Virus record (IMG/VR): IMGVR_UViG_3300033149_003459
Coordinates: 1 to 64,000 of that record
Length of the DNA stretch: 64,000 nucleotides
Origin: a virus
Strand: one strand, 5' to 3'
The translations under genes were made by a program, and so were the position numbers. The notes beneath the pieces are model-generated. The model did not search any database. It was not told the DNA's origin and saw only the letters and a list, made by a program, of their open reading frames with translations. Below, piece after piece: positions 8,656-15,927 of the stretch (position 1 is its first letter; each line of letters begins with the position of its first letter).

Positions 8656-9082
8656 GCGGGTGCGCCAGCAGCTTCGATGTTCCGTCGTTGAGGACGTGTT
8701 CTTTGACGGCAGGTACCCGAAGATGCAACTCCTATCGAAGGAGGACATCTATCGGGAGCTCGGCATCCCGTATGCTGACGGCGACTATTTCCAGATACGC
8801 GGGATTGACAGTGTCCTTGGTAGGGTACTGGCTGATCTTCGGAAACACCTTCACTTGCGCAACCTAAACTTCGTATCCATTAGGGTGTCGCTGGAGGACG
8901 GGCATTCCTACGTTCTGTACGGGTTCACGAATGACGTCAACAAAATAGACGAATGCATATTGAGGTGGAAGAGGTTCTACTATTGTGGAAGGAGGAACGC
9001 CGAAAGGGTTGAACATGCCGGAGAGAAACAAAAGCGTCTTCTTCTCGCAGGGCAGGGGAAACTCCTCGGTTCGCAGCGATGA
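8633..9082 (+). CDS. hypothetical protein, lower GC than neighbours
   Basis: A 149-residue protein from ATG 8633, which has GGAGG eight bases upstream. The sequence is mixed helix and strand with no motif I recognise. Codon use (TTC/TTT, CTA, ATT, TCG) is more AT-rich than the replication genes before it, suggesting a separate origin. Confidence 0.65.
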   Translation: MLTERQLERVRQQLRCSVVEDVFFDGRYPKMQLLSKEDIYRELGIPYADGDYFQIRGIDSVLGRVLADLRKHLHLRNLNFVSIRVSLEDGHSYVLYGFTNDVNKIDECILRWKRFYYCGRRNAERVEHAGEKQKRLLLAGQGKLLGSQR

Positions 9083-9167
9083 ATATAGGGGGCGCTATTT
9101 GACGGTTTACGCTGGGCGGCATCTACAGGCGGGTGCCTTGATGGGCGCCTGTACAAAATCATTCTGA
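9015..9167 (+). CDS. possible small protein
   Basis: A 50-residue reading frame (MPERNKSVFF at its start) that begins inside the previous gene with a weak AAAGGG upstream. It is rich in Ser, Gly and Arg. No family is recognised and the inverted repeat at 9124-9153 lies within it. It may not be translated. Confidence 0.3.
   Translation: MPERNKSVFFSQGRGNSSVRSDEYRGRYLTVYAGRHLQAGALMGACTKSF
9124..9153. repeat. 8 bp inverted repeat
   Basis: TACAGGCG at 9124-9131 is complementary to CGCCTGTA at 9146-9153, with a 14-base loop. No T-run follows on the + strand, so it is not a typical terminator. It sits just upstream of the strong ribosome site of the gene at 9180 and could act as an RNA hairpin or protein site. 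Confidence 0.4.
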
Positions 9168-9179
9168 GGAGGCCAGGAG

Positions 9180-9794
9180 ATGGCTACGATCACGGTTCCG
9201 ATGCTGAACGTTCAGGTCTGCAAGCTGCGCATCCGGGGCACCACACCCCTGATAGTGCACAGGTTCACCAAGAAGGCGCAGCAGCAGATCATCGACAAGC
9301 AGGGCGGCAAGGCCGCCAACAAGAAGGCGGCGAAGATAGCCGAGAAGGAGTTCGAGGACGCCAAGTACAAGCTGCCGGACGGGCGCGACGGGTTCCCGGC
9401 GGTGGCGTTCAAGACGGCCGCCGTGAGCGCGTGCCGCTACGTGGACGGGCTGAAGATGACGCACGTGCGCGGCGCGATGCACGTGATGGGCGAGGTGGTC
9501 GACGGCGTGCCGACCAACCTCGTGGCGCTCGACTGCGACGAGCCGGAGCTGCGCTCCGACCCGGTCACCATCAGCCTGGGGAAGAGGGACATCCGGCACC
9601 GGCCGCAGTACAACCGGTGGCAGACCACGCTGACCATCCATTACAACGCGAACGTCATCACGGTCGAGCAGATCGTGAACCTTTTCAACAACGCTGGTTT
9701 CGGCATCGGGGTCGGCGAGTGGCGGCCGTCGAGCCAAGGATCGTCACAGTTCGGCATGTTCGAGGTGGTCGGCTCTGACGAGGTTGCGTCGTGA
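9180..9794 (+). CDS. conserved phage protein of unknown function
   Basis: A 204-residue protein of a type I recognise as widespread in tailed phages: an N-terminal LIVHRFTKKA segment, a Lys/Ala-rich insert, then DGFPAVAFKTAAV, a RGAMHVMGE strand pair, DIRHRPQYNRW, and a C-terminal NLFNNAGFGIGVGEWRP. The order suggests an alpha/beta fold with a compact core. To my knowledge its activity is not established. In this genome it lies between replication and recombination genes and immediately upstream of the pentamer tract, so a nucleic-acid role is plausible. It has a strong AGGAGG ribosome site and overlaps the next gene by 4 nt. Confidence 0.85.
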   Translation: MATITVPMLNVQVCKLRIRGTTPLIVHRFTKKAQQQIIDKQGGKAANKKAAKIAEKEFEDAKYKLPDGRDGFPAVAFKTAAVSACRYVDGLKMTHVRGAMHVMGEVVDGVPTNLVALDCDEPELRSDPVTISLGKRDIRHRPQYNRWQTTLTIHYNANVITVEQIVNLFNNAGFGIGVGEWRPSSQGSSQFGMFEVVGSDEVAS

Positions 9795-10324
9795 GCGCGG
9801 CGAGGGGTGAGAGGCCGACGTGGCGCGCCGGGTCGCGTTTCAGCGCGGACCCGGCCATGGTCGCGAGGGAGCTCAGGGTGCTTCACCGGTTCACGTCCGT
9901 CCGCGACCAGGTGCGCCACCTCCGGGAGCACGAGGGGGAGTTCCCGACCCTGTGGGGGATACTCCCCACCGACGCGGACTCCGCGCTCTACGAGCTGCAG
10001 GTGGCGACGCTGCACCAGGTGTACACGTCGCTCGACCTTGAGGTCGACGTCACGGGCGGGGACGCTGGCAGCAGGACTATAACGGTTCGGGCGTTCCCGA
10101 GCAACCCGGACGGCCGGGGCTACGTGGAGATATCGCGCATCACGGAGGCCGACGACCGCAGGGGCTACATCGACAGCATCGAGCGCCGCATCAACGGCCT
10201 GCGCAGGGAGCTGTCCGACACGCAGGACTACTTCGAGCGGCGCGGGTACGAGTTCCCCGAGCGGTACGGCGCGCTGCGGCGCGACCTTGAGCAGGCGCTG
10301 GTCTCGTGGGAGGGCGGCGCGTGA
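9791..10324 (+). CDS. hypothetical protein
   Basis: A 177-residue protein starting at a GTGA overlap. Residues 25-60 are helical, a beta-rich middle follows, and the last ~60 residues form a probable coiled coil (IERRINGLRRELSDTQ). No domain is recognised. It is the last gene before the pentamer tract. Confidence 0.75.
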   Translation: MSAARGERPTWRAGSRFSADPAMVARELRVLHRFTSVRDQVRHLREHEGEFPTLWGILPTDADSALYELQVATLHQVYTSLDLEVDVTGGDAGSRTITVRAFPSNPDGRGYVEISRITEADDRRGYIDSIERRINGLRRELSDTQDYFERRGYEFPERYGALRRDLEQALVSWEGGA

Positions 10325-10687
10325 TGTGGCAGGCGGGGCGCGGTCAGGTAGGGTAAGGTACGGTGTGGCGCGGCGCGGCGCGGCTGGGCAGGCAAGGCTG
10401 GGTTCGGCGTGGCAAGGCGCGGCAGGGCAGGGCAAGGCGCGGCAGGCGCGGTTTGGCAGGCACGGCGAGGCATGGCAAGGCCGGGCGTGGCAAGGCAAGG
10501 CATGGCAGGCAGGGCGCGGAATGGTTAGGCTGGGCGTGGTTAGGCTGGGCGTGGCATGGCCCGGCAGGCGAGGTTTGGCTGGGCGTAGTTAGGCATGGTT
10601 CGGCAAGGCAAGGCATGGCAGGCAAGGCAAGGCGGGTCGGGGCGAAGCTTGGTTAGGCACGGCTTGGCATGGCTGGGTTTGTGAGGT
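10325..10687 (+). repeat. ~360 bp tract of imperfect NNGGY pentamers (G-rich strand +)
   Basis: No gene is supported here. The tract is made of about 70 five-base units of the form NN-GG-C, with GGT replacing GGC in a minority. The first two bases vary freely (aa, at, gc, gt, tt, ta, tg, ac, cg, ga). The phase slips only through four-base AGGC units, giving GGCAGGC. The + strand is strongly G-over-C. Because GG recurs every three bases of spacing, two-layer G-quadruplexes could form almost anywhere along it. Open frames on both strands here are a by-product of 5-base periodicity, which yields repetitive Trp/Gly/Lys/Arg or Pro/Cys/Leu peptides. Confidence 0.95.
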
Positions 10688-11257
10688 GTGCAGGTGGGTG
10701 ATCTGATACGGTGGTCCGAGATACACAGGCAGATAGTAGAGGCGCGCGACTTCGACACGATAGGGGCCATGCGCGGGAAGCTGGAGGTGCTCGACGTTGT
10801 CGCCAGGCAGCGGCACGAGAGCCTGCAGGTCCGCAACCGCATAGACCGCTACCACATAGAGCTGGCGTGGCGGGCGGCCGAGCTGTACAAGCAGCTCCCG
10901 GAGAGCCGCGGGCGCAGGAGGGCCGGGGATGGCGGGTCCACCTCGAAGCAGGACGCGCTCGACGGGCTCGGCGTGGCGAAGACGACGATGTCCCGCTGGG
11001 TCGAGACGCTCGACATACCGTTCAAGCGGCGGAAGCTCGACACCTACGAGGCCCGGTGCGACGACGAGGACCGCCCGCTGACGTTCCAGGGGTTCCGCAA
11101 GTTCGCGCTCGACGGCGACGAGCGGCTGCGCGGCGTCAAGCGGCGCGTCACCATCATCATGCGCGGTGGGGAGCCGGTGGAGGTGCGGAACTGTCCGTCC
11201 TCCATCGAGATCGAGGTGTACGACGAGGACTTCGACGAGCGGAGGCTGCTCACGTGA
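10688..11257 (+). CDS. HTH-containing putative DNA-binding protein
   Basis: A 189-residue protein. The start is GTG 10688 or GTG 10694; both follow the G-rich tract, so no clean ribosome site distinguishes them. Residues ~45-80 form a helical segment (ELAWRAAELYKQLPES) typical of phage proteins related to ParB accessory regions. An HTH-like stretch (ALDGLGVAKTTMSRWVETL) is near residue 95, and a basic/acidic C-terminal domain follows. Position next to the pentamer tract and overlapping recA by 4 nt suggests it could bind the tract or regulate recombination. The function is inferred. Confidence 0.7.
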   Translation: MQVGDLIRWSEIHRQIVEARDFDTIGAMRGKLEVLDVVARQRHESLQVRNRIDRYHIELAWRAAELYKQLPESRGRRRAGDGGSTSKQDALDGLGVAKTTMSRWVETLDIPFKRRKLDTYEARCDDEDRPLTFQGFRKFALDGDERLRGVKRRVTIIMRGGEPVEVRNCPSSIEIEVYDEDFDERRLLT

Positions 11258-12387
11258 CCGGCATCGAGAAGTTCATGGCCGCCATAAACGAGCGGTTCGG
11301 GGAGAACACGATACTGCGCGCGTCCGACCTCCCGACGCTCGGGCGCGTGTCCACCGGGTCGGTCGTCCTCGACTGGGGCATAGGCGGCGGCATAGCCATC
11401 GGCCGCATCACGGAGCTGTACGGCTACGAGTCGGTCGGCAAGACGCTCGTCGCGCTGAGGATAGTGCGCAACTTCCAGGAGGCGTTCCCCGAGCGCTCCG
11501 TGGCGTGGGTCGACACGGAGCAGTCGTGGGACGAGGAGTGGGTGCGCCGCGTGGGGGTGGACCCGGCCCGCGTCTGGATAGCGAAGCCGGACACGCTGAA
11601 CCAGGCGTTCGACATAATGGACGTGTTCGCACGCACCGGCGACGTGTCGCTCGTGGTGCTGGACTCCCTCGGGGCGTCCGCCCCGCAGGAGGAGCTCGAC
11701 GTGTCCATGGTCGACAAGAAGGCCGCCGGGCTCAAGGCGCGGACCGGGAACTGGGGCATGCGCAAGCTGCAGTCGGCGCTGAACTACTCCCGTAGGATGG
11801 GCCATGAGTCGACCATCCTCGTGATAAACCACACCTACATGGGCCTGTCGGGGTTCCGCCCGACGAAGGAGACGCCCGGCGGCAAGGGCAAGGACTACGC
11901 GGACGCGCTGAAGGTGGAGCTGTTCGTCCGCAAGGAGCTGCGGTACCCGAAGGAGATCGACCCGAACGAGGACCAGTACGGCCAGCGCGTAGGGTTCTAT
12001 GTCAAGAAGTCCAAGGTCGGCATCCCGCACAGGCGCGGGGAGTTCGAGGTGTTCATCCAGCCGTACCACGGCTACGACGTCGGGGACTTCTCACTGCTTG
12101 AGTACGTGCCGTTCCTCGTGAACGCTGGCATCCTGTCGAGGACCGGTGCGTGGTACACGCTGCCCGACGGCGGGCGCGTGCAGGGGGCGCAGGCCGTGGC
12201 TGACTGGCTTCGCGGGCTCGACAGTGTCGAGCTTGACACGATGAGGAGGGAGTGCCTTGAACGAGTTGCCGAGCTGGATGTACCGGACGAGCAAGGAGAT
12301 GAGCCGGAGGCAGGAGACGCGGCTGGCGAGGGAGCTGGGCGGGACGGTGCAGCGGGGGTCGGGGAACCAGCCGACGAGACCGGGTGA
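11254..12387 (+). CDS. RecA/UvsX-like recombinase
   Basis: A 377-residue protein from GTG 11254 (GTGA overlap). Walker A is GYESVGKT near residue 56 and Walker B is LVVLDS near residue 135. The RecA core continues through a NHTY motif and the loop GGKGKDYADALKVEL. The C-terminal ~40 residues are very acidic and low in complexity, like the regulatory tails of RecA proteins. It would form filaments on ssDNA for recombination-dependent replication and repair. The tail region is double-coded with the start of the following nuclease gene over 131 nt. Confidence 0.92.
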   Translation: MTGIEKFMAAINERFGENTILRASDLPTLGRVSTGSVVLDWGIGGGIAIGRITELYGYESVGKTLVALRIVRNFQEAFPERSVAWVDTEQSWDEEWVRRVGVDPARVWIAKPDTLNQAFDIMDVFARTGDVSLVVLDSLGASAPQEELDVSMVDKKAAGLKARTGNWGMRKLQSALNYSRRMGHESTILVINHTYMGLSGFRPTKETPGGKGKDYADALKVELFVRKELRYPKEIDPNEDQYGQRVGFYVKKSKVGIPHRRGEFEVFIQPYHGYDVGDFSLLEYVPFLVNAGILSRTGAWYTLPDGGRVQGAQAVADWLRGLDSVELDTMRRECLERVAELDVPDEQGDEPEAGDAAGEGAGRDGAAGVGEPADETG

Positions 12388-12580
12388 TGTCCTGCTCGAC
12401 GACTTCCTCGTCGAGGCTAAGATAACGAGGGCGTCGCAGTACACGCTGAGGGCCGCGTCGGTCGAGAAGATCGACAGGGAGGCGGCGAGCCAGAACCGTG
12501 ACTGGGTCCTGGTCATAGAGATGGCCGGGCGGCGGCTCGCCGTGGTGTCGTACGACACGTTCAGGGAGGTGGTATGCTGA
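12257..12580 (+). CDS. putative Holliday-junction resolvase-like nuclease
   Basis: A 107-residue protein with PD-(D/E)xK-type features: SGNQPTRPGDV followed by FLVEAK (the E-x-K pair), a basic helix, then WVLVIEM and LAVVSY strands. This order matches small archaeal-Hjc/RecU-like resolvases. The first start with a good ribosome site (GGAGGG) is TTG 12257; ATG 12278 and ATG 12299 are alternatives. It overlaps the acidic tail of recA and runs into the next nuclease gene, so the three are probably translated together. Confidence 0.65.
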   Translation: MNELPSWMYRTSKEMSRRQETRLARELGGTVQRGSGNQPTRPGDVLLDDFLVEAKITRASQYTLRAASVEKIDREAASQNRDWVLVIEMAGRRLAVVSYDTFREVVC

Positions 12581-13413
12581 AAGACGTCATCAGGAACATC
12601 CGCTCCCAGGAGGGGGCGCTTGTTGACGAGCTCGACCACTGGCTGATGACCGGGTGCCAGGAGGAGCCGGACGCTGAGACCGTGGCGCGGCGCGCGCGGT
12701 ACCTGCACCCCTCCGCGATGGGGAGGTGCTCCAGGGCCGTGGTGTACGAGAAGATCGGGGTGTCGTCCGGGCGCTCGGTGAGCGCGCAGCTGCAGCGGGT
12801 GTTCGACAACGGGCACTCGTTCCACCGGCGCATGCAGCGGTACTACGGCGCGATGGGCGTCCTGCACGGGACGTGGGCCTGCGACGCCTGCGGCAAGCGG
12901 TGCCGCGTCCACGGCGCGCAGCCGGGGTGCCCTGAGCGTGCCGCACCGGCATGGGAGTACCTTGAGCCCAGGTTCAGGGACGAGGAAGAGCGCATATCCG
13001 GCCGGTGCGACGGCATCGTGTTCCACGGGGGCCGGAGGCTCGTGCTTGAGTTCAAGTCGATAAACAACAGGGGGTTCGTCTCGCTCTCCGGTCCGAGGCA
13101 CGACCACATGGCCCAGGGGCAGCTGTACGCCCACGAGTTCCGAGCCGACGGGGTGGTGTACCAGTACGAGAACAAGGACACGCAGGCGATACGCGAGTAC
13201 GTGATGCCGCGGGACGACATGCAGATACTGCTCCTGCTGGAGAAGGCCCGCGACATATGGAAGTGCATACTGACCGCCACGCTCCCGGCCCGCGTGTGTC
13301 CGTCGGTCGCTGACGCATACCGGTGCGACTACAAGGACGTGTGCTTCAACGAGTTCTTCGATCCAGCACCGTATTTTGAATCGTGGAGGGAACGATATGG
13401 CGCAGAGCTATGA
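12574..13413 (+). CDS. Cas4/RecB-like PD-(D/E)xK exonuclease with Cys cluster
   Basis: A 279-residue protein. The nuclease core shows ISGRCDGIV (catalytic Asp) followed by LVLEFKSIN (E-x-K), then a QGQLYAHEF helix with the conserved Gln-Tyr motif. Cysteines at GRCSRAVVYEK near residue 48 and at CPSVADAYRCDYKDVC near residues 247-262 fit the iron-sulfur cluster of Cas4/AddB-type nucleases. A second Cys pair (CDACGKRC) near residue 107 may be a small zinc insert. It would process DNA ends in recombination with the RecA homologue upstream. Confidence 0.85.
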   Translation: MLKDVIRNIRSQEGALVDELDHWLMTGCQEEPDAETVARRARYLHPSAMGRCSRAVVYEKIGVSSGRSVSAQLQRVFDNGHSFHRRMQRYYGAMGVLHGTWACDACGKRCRVHGAQPGCPERAAPAWEYLEPRFRDEEERISGRCDGIVFHGGRRLVLEFKSINNRGFVSLSGPRHDHMAQGQLYAHEFRADGVVYQYENKDTQAIREYVMPRDDMQILLLLEKARDIWKCILTATLPARVCPSVADAYRCDYKDVCFNEFFDPAPYFESWRERYGAEL

Positions 13414-13912
13414 CGAGAAGGTGACCGAGTACAAGGCCACGCGCGAGGGCATGGCGGCCGCACTGAGGAACGACCTGCCGACGCCGCGCAGGCTGGAGCA
13501 GCAGGAGATAGACTTCGCCAACGGGTTCATGTCGCAGAACGTGGCGACGCTCTCCGACGAGGTGCTCATGCGGTACTTCCACCTGTTCGTGGGGCTGCAC
13601 GACTACGCCGGATGGGAGCTCGCCGCGTCGTCGGCCGACCTGGAGGCCGCGACGGAGGTGTACAACTTCACCGTCGCCACGGTGAAGCTCCAGGCTCCCG
13701 ACGGCATGAAGCCGAGCCAGGCCGACGCCTGGGTGAAGACCCGGATGGAGATCCAGCGGCTGAACCAGGAGCGGCTGAACCAGCGGGCGCGGCACGAGCT
13801 GCTGAAGGCCCTGACGAAGGGCTACGAGGAGAAGTCCAAGCTCTGCAGCCGGGAGATGACCCGTCGCCTGAGCGCGGCGAACATAAACTCCACGAAGCTG
13901 GGCGTCACGTGA
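13397..13912 (+). CDS. hypothetical helical protein
   Basis: A 171-residue protein from ATG 13397, which has GGAGGG seven bases upstream. It is almost entirely helical with a long charged coil near the C-terminus (RMEIQRLNQERLNQRARHEL). It overlaps its neighbours on both sides. No domain is recognised; it could be a recombination or packaging accessory factor. Confidence 0.7.
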   Translation: MAQSYDEKVTEYKATREGMAAALRNDLPTPRRLEQQEIDFANGFMSQNVATLSDEVLMRYFHLFVGLHDYAGWELAASSADLEAATEVYNFTVATVKLQAPDGMKPSQADAWVKTRMEIQRLNQERLNQRARHELLKALTKGYEEKSKLCSREMTRRLSAANINSTKLGVT

Positions 13913-14589
13913 TCCCGGCGGTGTTCTCGTACGGCATGCCGAAGACCGGCACCACGCTCATGCTCAAGGCGTTCATGCGGTGCCGCGGGGTATACTACTG
14001 CCGCATCCGCGAGGGGTACTCGATACACCCGATGAACAGCGAGACGGGACTGTGCGACGTCGTGCGGTGGAACGGGGGCCACCCCATCGTGCTCGTGCGG
14101 ACCTACCGGCACCCCGTCGACGTGATGGAGGCGCTGTTCAGGATTCACGCGGACTGGGGCGACGCTGAGCTCCGCAGGTTCGTCGGCTTCTACCGCGCGG
14201 AGTTCGAGAACACGGCGCGGTGCGTGCGCAGGATACTGCGCGGGGAGTGCAACAGCCCGCAGTACCCCACGCGGGTGGTGTTCGCCGAGATAGAGTTCGG
14301 GGGCATCGGCAGGGGGCCGATCCTGGAGGAGTTCCTGGCGCGGCTCGCGGGGCCGCTCAGCCCCATGGCGGTCGACGCCGTGCGGGGGTACCTGACAGGG
14401 ACATGGGGCCGCAGGCCGTCGCGCGACGGCAGGCTGAGGCGGATCATCGAGGGGCGGCCGGTGCCCAATATCCTCAGCGACCGGCAGATCGACTACGTCG
14501 TCACGGAGCTGTCCGACGTGATAGCCGCCATGCGGTTGCGGTATAGCAACCGCCTCGACGGGTGGGAGGACGAGTATGGGAGACGATAG
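13909..14589 (+). CDS. sulfotransferase-like protein (first copy)
   Basis: A 226-residue protein from GTG 13909. The N-terminal strand-loop YGMPKTGTTL is the 5'-phosphosulfate binding loop of PAPS-dependent sulfotransferases, and VRTYRHPVDV near residue 63 fits the 3'-phosphate binding element. The C-terminal half is helical and divergent. A second relative with the same elements lies at 43139, and the two share additional motifs such as HPM after the first helix. With the APS kinase at 28412, PAPS could be supplied by the phage. The acceptor is unknown. These loops are also found in P-loop kinases, so activity should be treated as probable rather than shown. Confidence 0.7.
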   Translation: MIPAVFSYGMPKTGTTLMLKAFMRCRGVYYCRIREGYSIHPMNSETGLCDVVRWNGGHPIVLVRTYRHPVDVMEALFRIHADWGDAELRRFVGFYRAEFENTARCVRRILRGECNSPQYPTRVVFAEIEFGGIGRGPILEEFLARLAGPLSPMAVDAVRGYLTGTWGRRPSRDGRLRRIIEGRPVPNILSDRQIDYVVTELSDVIAAMRLRYSNRLDGWEDEYGRR

Positions 14590-15493
14590 GTGGAAGGGCT
14601 TCGAGCGCAAGGTGGCGGCCAGGTTCCGGGGACGGCGCGTGGTGCGGCCGGACTGGGGGAAGCCGGACCTCGACGTGGTGGCCGAGCCGTTCGGCATCGA
14701 GTGCAAGTACCGCAAGAGCTTCTCCTACGAGCGGGCACTTGCCGAGGCCGAGCATATTGTGGATACTGTTCCTGAGCGGTCCGGCCTGCTGCCGCTGGCG
14801 GTGTGCCAGCACCCGGGCGAGCGCGGGCGCGAGATGGTGGCCTTCCGCCTCGGCATGCTCGGCAGCGTGCTCGGCGTGGCGTTCGCGTCCAAGGCGTTCG
14901 ACGAGGTGGCCGTGATGCCGCTGAAGTATTTCATGGCGTCAGGGAAGGCGATCAGGATCAGGTGCGAGGGGACGGAGGCGCTCCCGCTTGACGACCTCTG
15001 CGACCTACAGGGGACGCTGAAGGTGCTGACCGACGAGAACGCGGCGAAGCTGCGCGAGAGCATCCTGCGGTTCGGTTTCTCGTTTCCGGTGTTCGTGTGG
15101 GGCAGGGCCAAGCGTTACATCGTGGACGGGCACCAACGCGTCGAGGTCCTGAAGCGCCTGCGCGACGAGGGGTACGAGGTGCCGGACATACCGGTGGTCC
15201 CGATCCATGCTTCGTCGAAGGCCGAGGCGAGGAAGAAGCTCCTGACCGCCGTATCGCAATACGGCGACGTGTCGGTCACCGGGCTCGCCGACATGCTTGA
15301 CGACATGGACGCCGCCAACATGGACCTGTCGTCCGTGGTGGCCATGCCGGGCATCGACCTGTCGGGGTTCTTCGAGTCCCTTGAGTCGGACGGCATCCCG
15401 GTCACTGATGGCGTTGCGCCGGTGGCCGAGGACACCGACATCGACACGCTCGCCACCAGCATGGAGTGCCCGAAGTGCGGGTACCGGTGGTGA
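14576..15493 (+). CDS. fusion of PD-(D/E)xK-like domain with ParB/Srx domain
   Basis: A 305-residue protein. Residues 1-115 resemble small phage endonucleases of the restriction fold: WGKPDLDVVAEPFGIECKYR holds the D and E-x-K residues. Residues ~130-215 form a ParB/sulfiredoxin-type domain with FPVFVWGRAKRYIVDGHQR, the nucleotide-binding signature. The last ~60 residues are acidic and end in a half zinc-ribbon (CPKCGY). The architecture suggests a DNA-processing protein, possibly linked to the modification genes just downstream. The nuclease half is inferred from motif order. Confidence 0.7.
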   Translation: MGDDRWKGFERKVAARFRGRRVVRPDWGKPDLDVVAEPFGIECKYRKSFSYERALAEAEHIVDTVPERSGLLPLAVCQHPGERGREMVAFRLGMLGSVLGVAFASKAFDEVAVMPLKYFMASGKAIRIRCEGTEALPLDDLCDLQGTLKVLTDENAAKLRESILRFGFSFPVFVWGRAKRYIVDGHQRVEVLKRLRDEGYEVPDIPVVPIHASSKAEARKKLLTAVSQYGDVSVTGLADMLDDMDAANMDLSSVVAMPGIDLSGFFESLESDGIPVTDGVAPVAEDTDIDTLATSMECPKCGYRW

Positions 15494-15894
15494 GCACGGA
15501 CCGTGACGCTCCGGTGGGAAGGAAGAGGTCGTACACGATGTCGCGGATACGCAGCAGCGGCACTCGGCCGGAGCTCATGGTCGAGTGGTTCCTGCACACC
15601 GTCGGCGCGTCGTTCGAGTGGCAGCCACGAATCCACGGTCGGCCGGACTTCCTCGTCGAGGGGCGGGTTGCCGTGTTCGTCGACGGGTGCTTCTGGCATG
15701 GCTGCCCGGAGCACTACAGGGAGCCTAAGACGCGCGCGAGTTTCTGGCGGGCCAAGATATCAAGGAACAGGGGGCGCCGTGAGGAGGTGCTTCCGGTCCT
15801 GCGCCGCTCCGGGTACACTGTCATAAGCATATGGGAGCACGCCGTCAATGACGGATCGTACAAGGGCGAGCTTTGGCTGGCGATGCCCCGGTAG
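15490..15894 (+). CDS. vsr: Vsr-type T:G mismatch endonuclease
   Basis: A 134-residue protein. I chose GTG 15490 because it overlaps the previous stop as GTGA; further GTGs lie up to 24 bases upstream. The family signature is clear: MSRIRSSGTRPE, then GRPDFLV, VFVDGCFWHGCPEH (zinc site Cys/His plus metal-binding Asp) and FWRAKISRN. Vsr nicks next to T in T:G mismatches left by deamination of 5-methylcytosine. It is encoded directly before a C5-cytosine methyltransferase, the classical pairing. Confidence 0.92.
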   Translation: MSTDRDAPVGRKRSYTMSRIRSSGTRPELMVEWFLHTVGASFEWQPRIHGRPDFLVEGRVAVFVDGCFWHGCPEHYREPKTRASFWRAKISRNRGRREEVLPVLRRSGYTVISIWEHAVNDGSYKGELWLAMPR

Positions 15895-15927
15895 ACCCAT
15901 TAGACACATATGCAGTATGGAGATAGG

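Noticed and set aside
10287-10855. Several overlapping open frames (about 90-100 residues) on both strands in the pentamer tract
   Set aside because: Peptides are repetitive (Trp/Gly/Lys/Arg or Pro/Cys/Leu every five residues), a direct result of the 5-base unit; no ribosome site and no unique sequence.
15466-15490. Earlier GTG starts for Vsr
   Set aside because: Upstream GTGs lie within the previous gene without a ribosome site; the GTGA overlap at 15490 is the pattern used across this genome.
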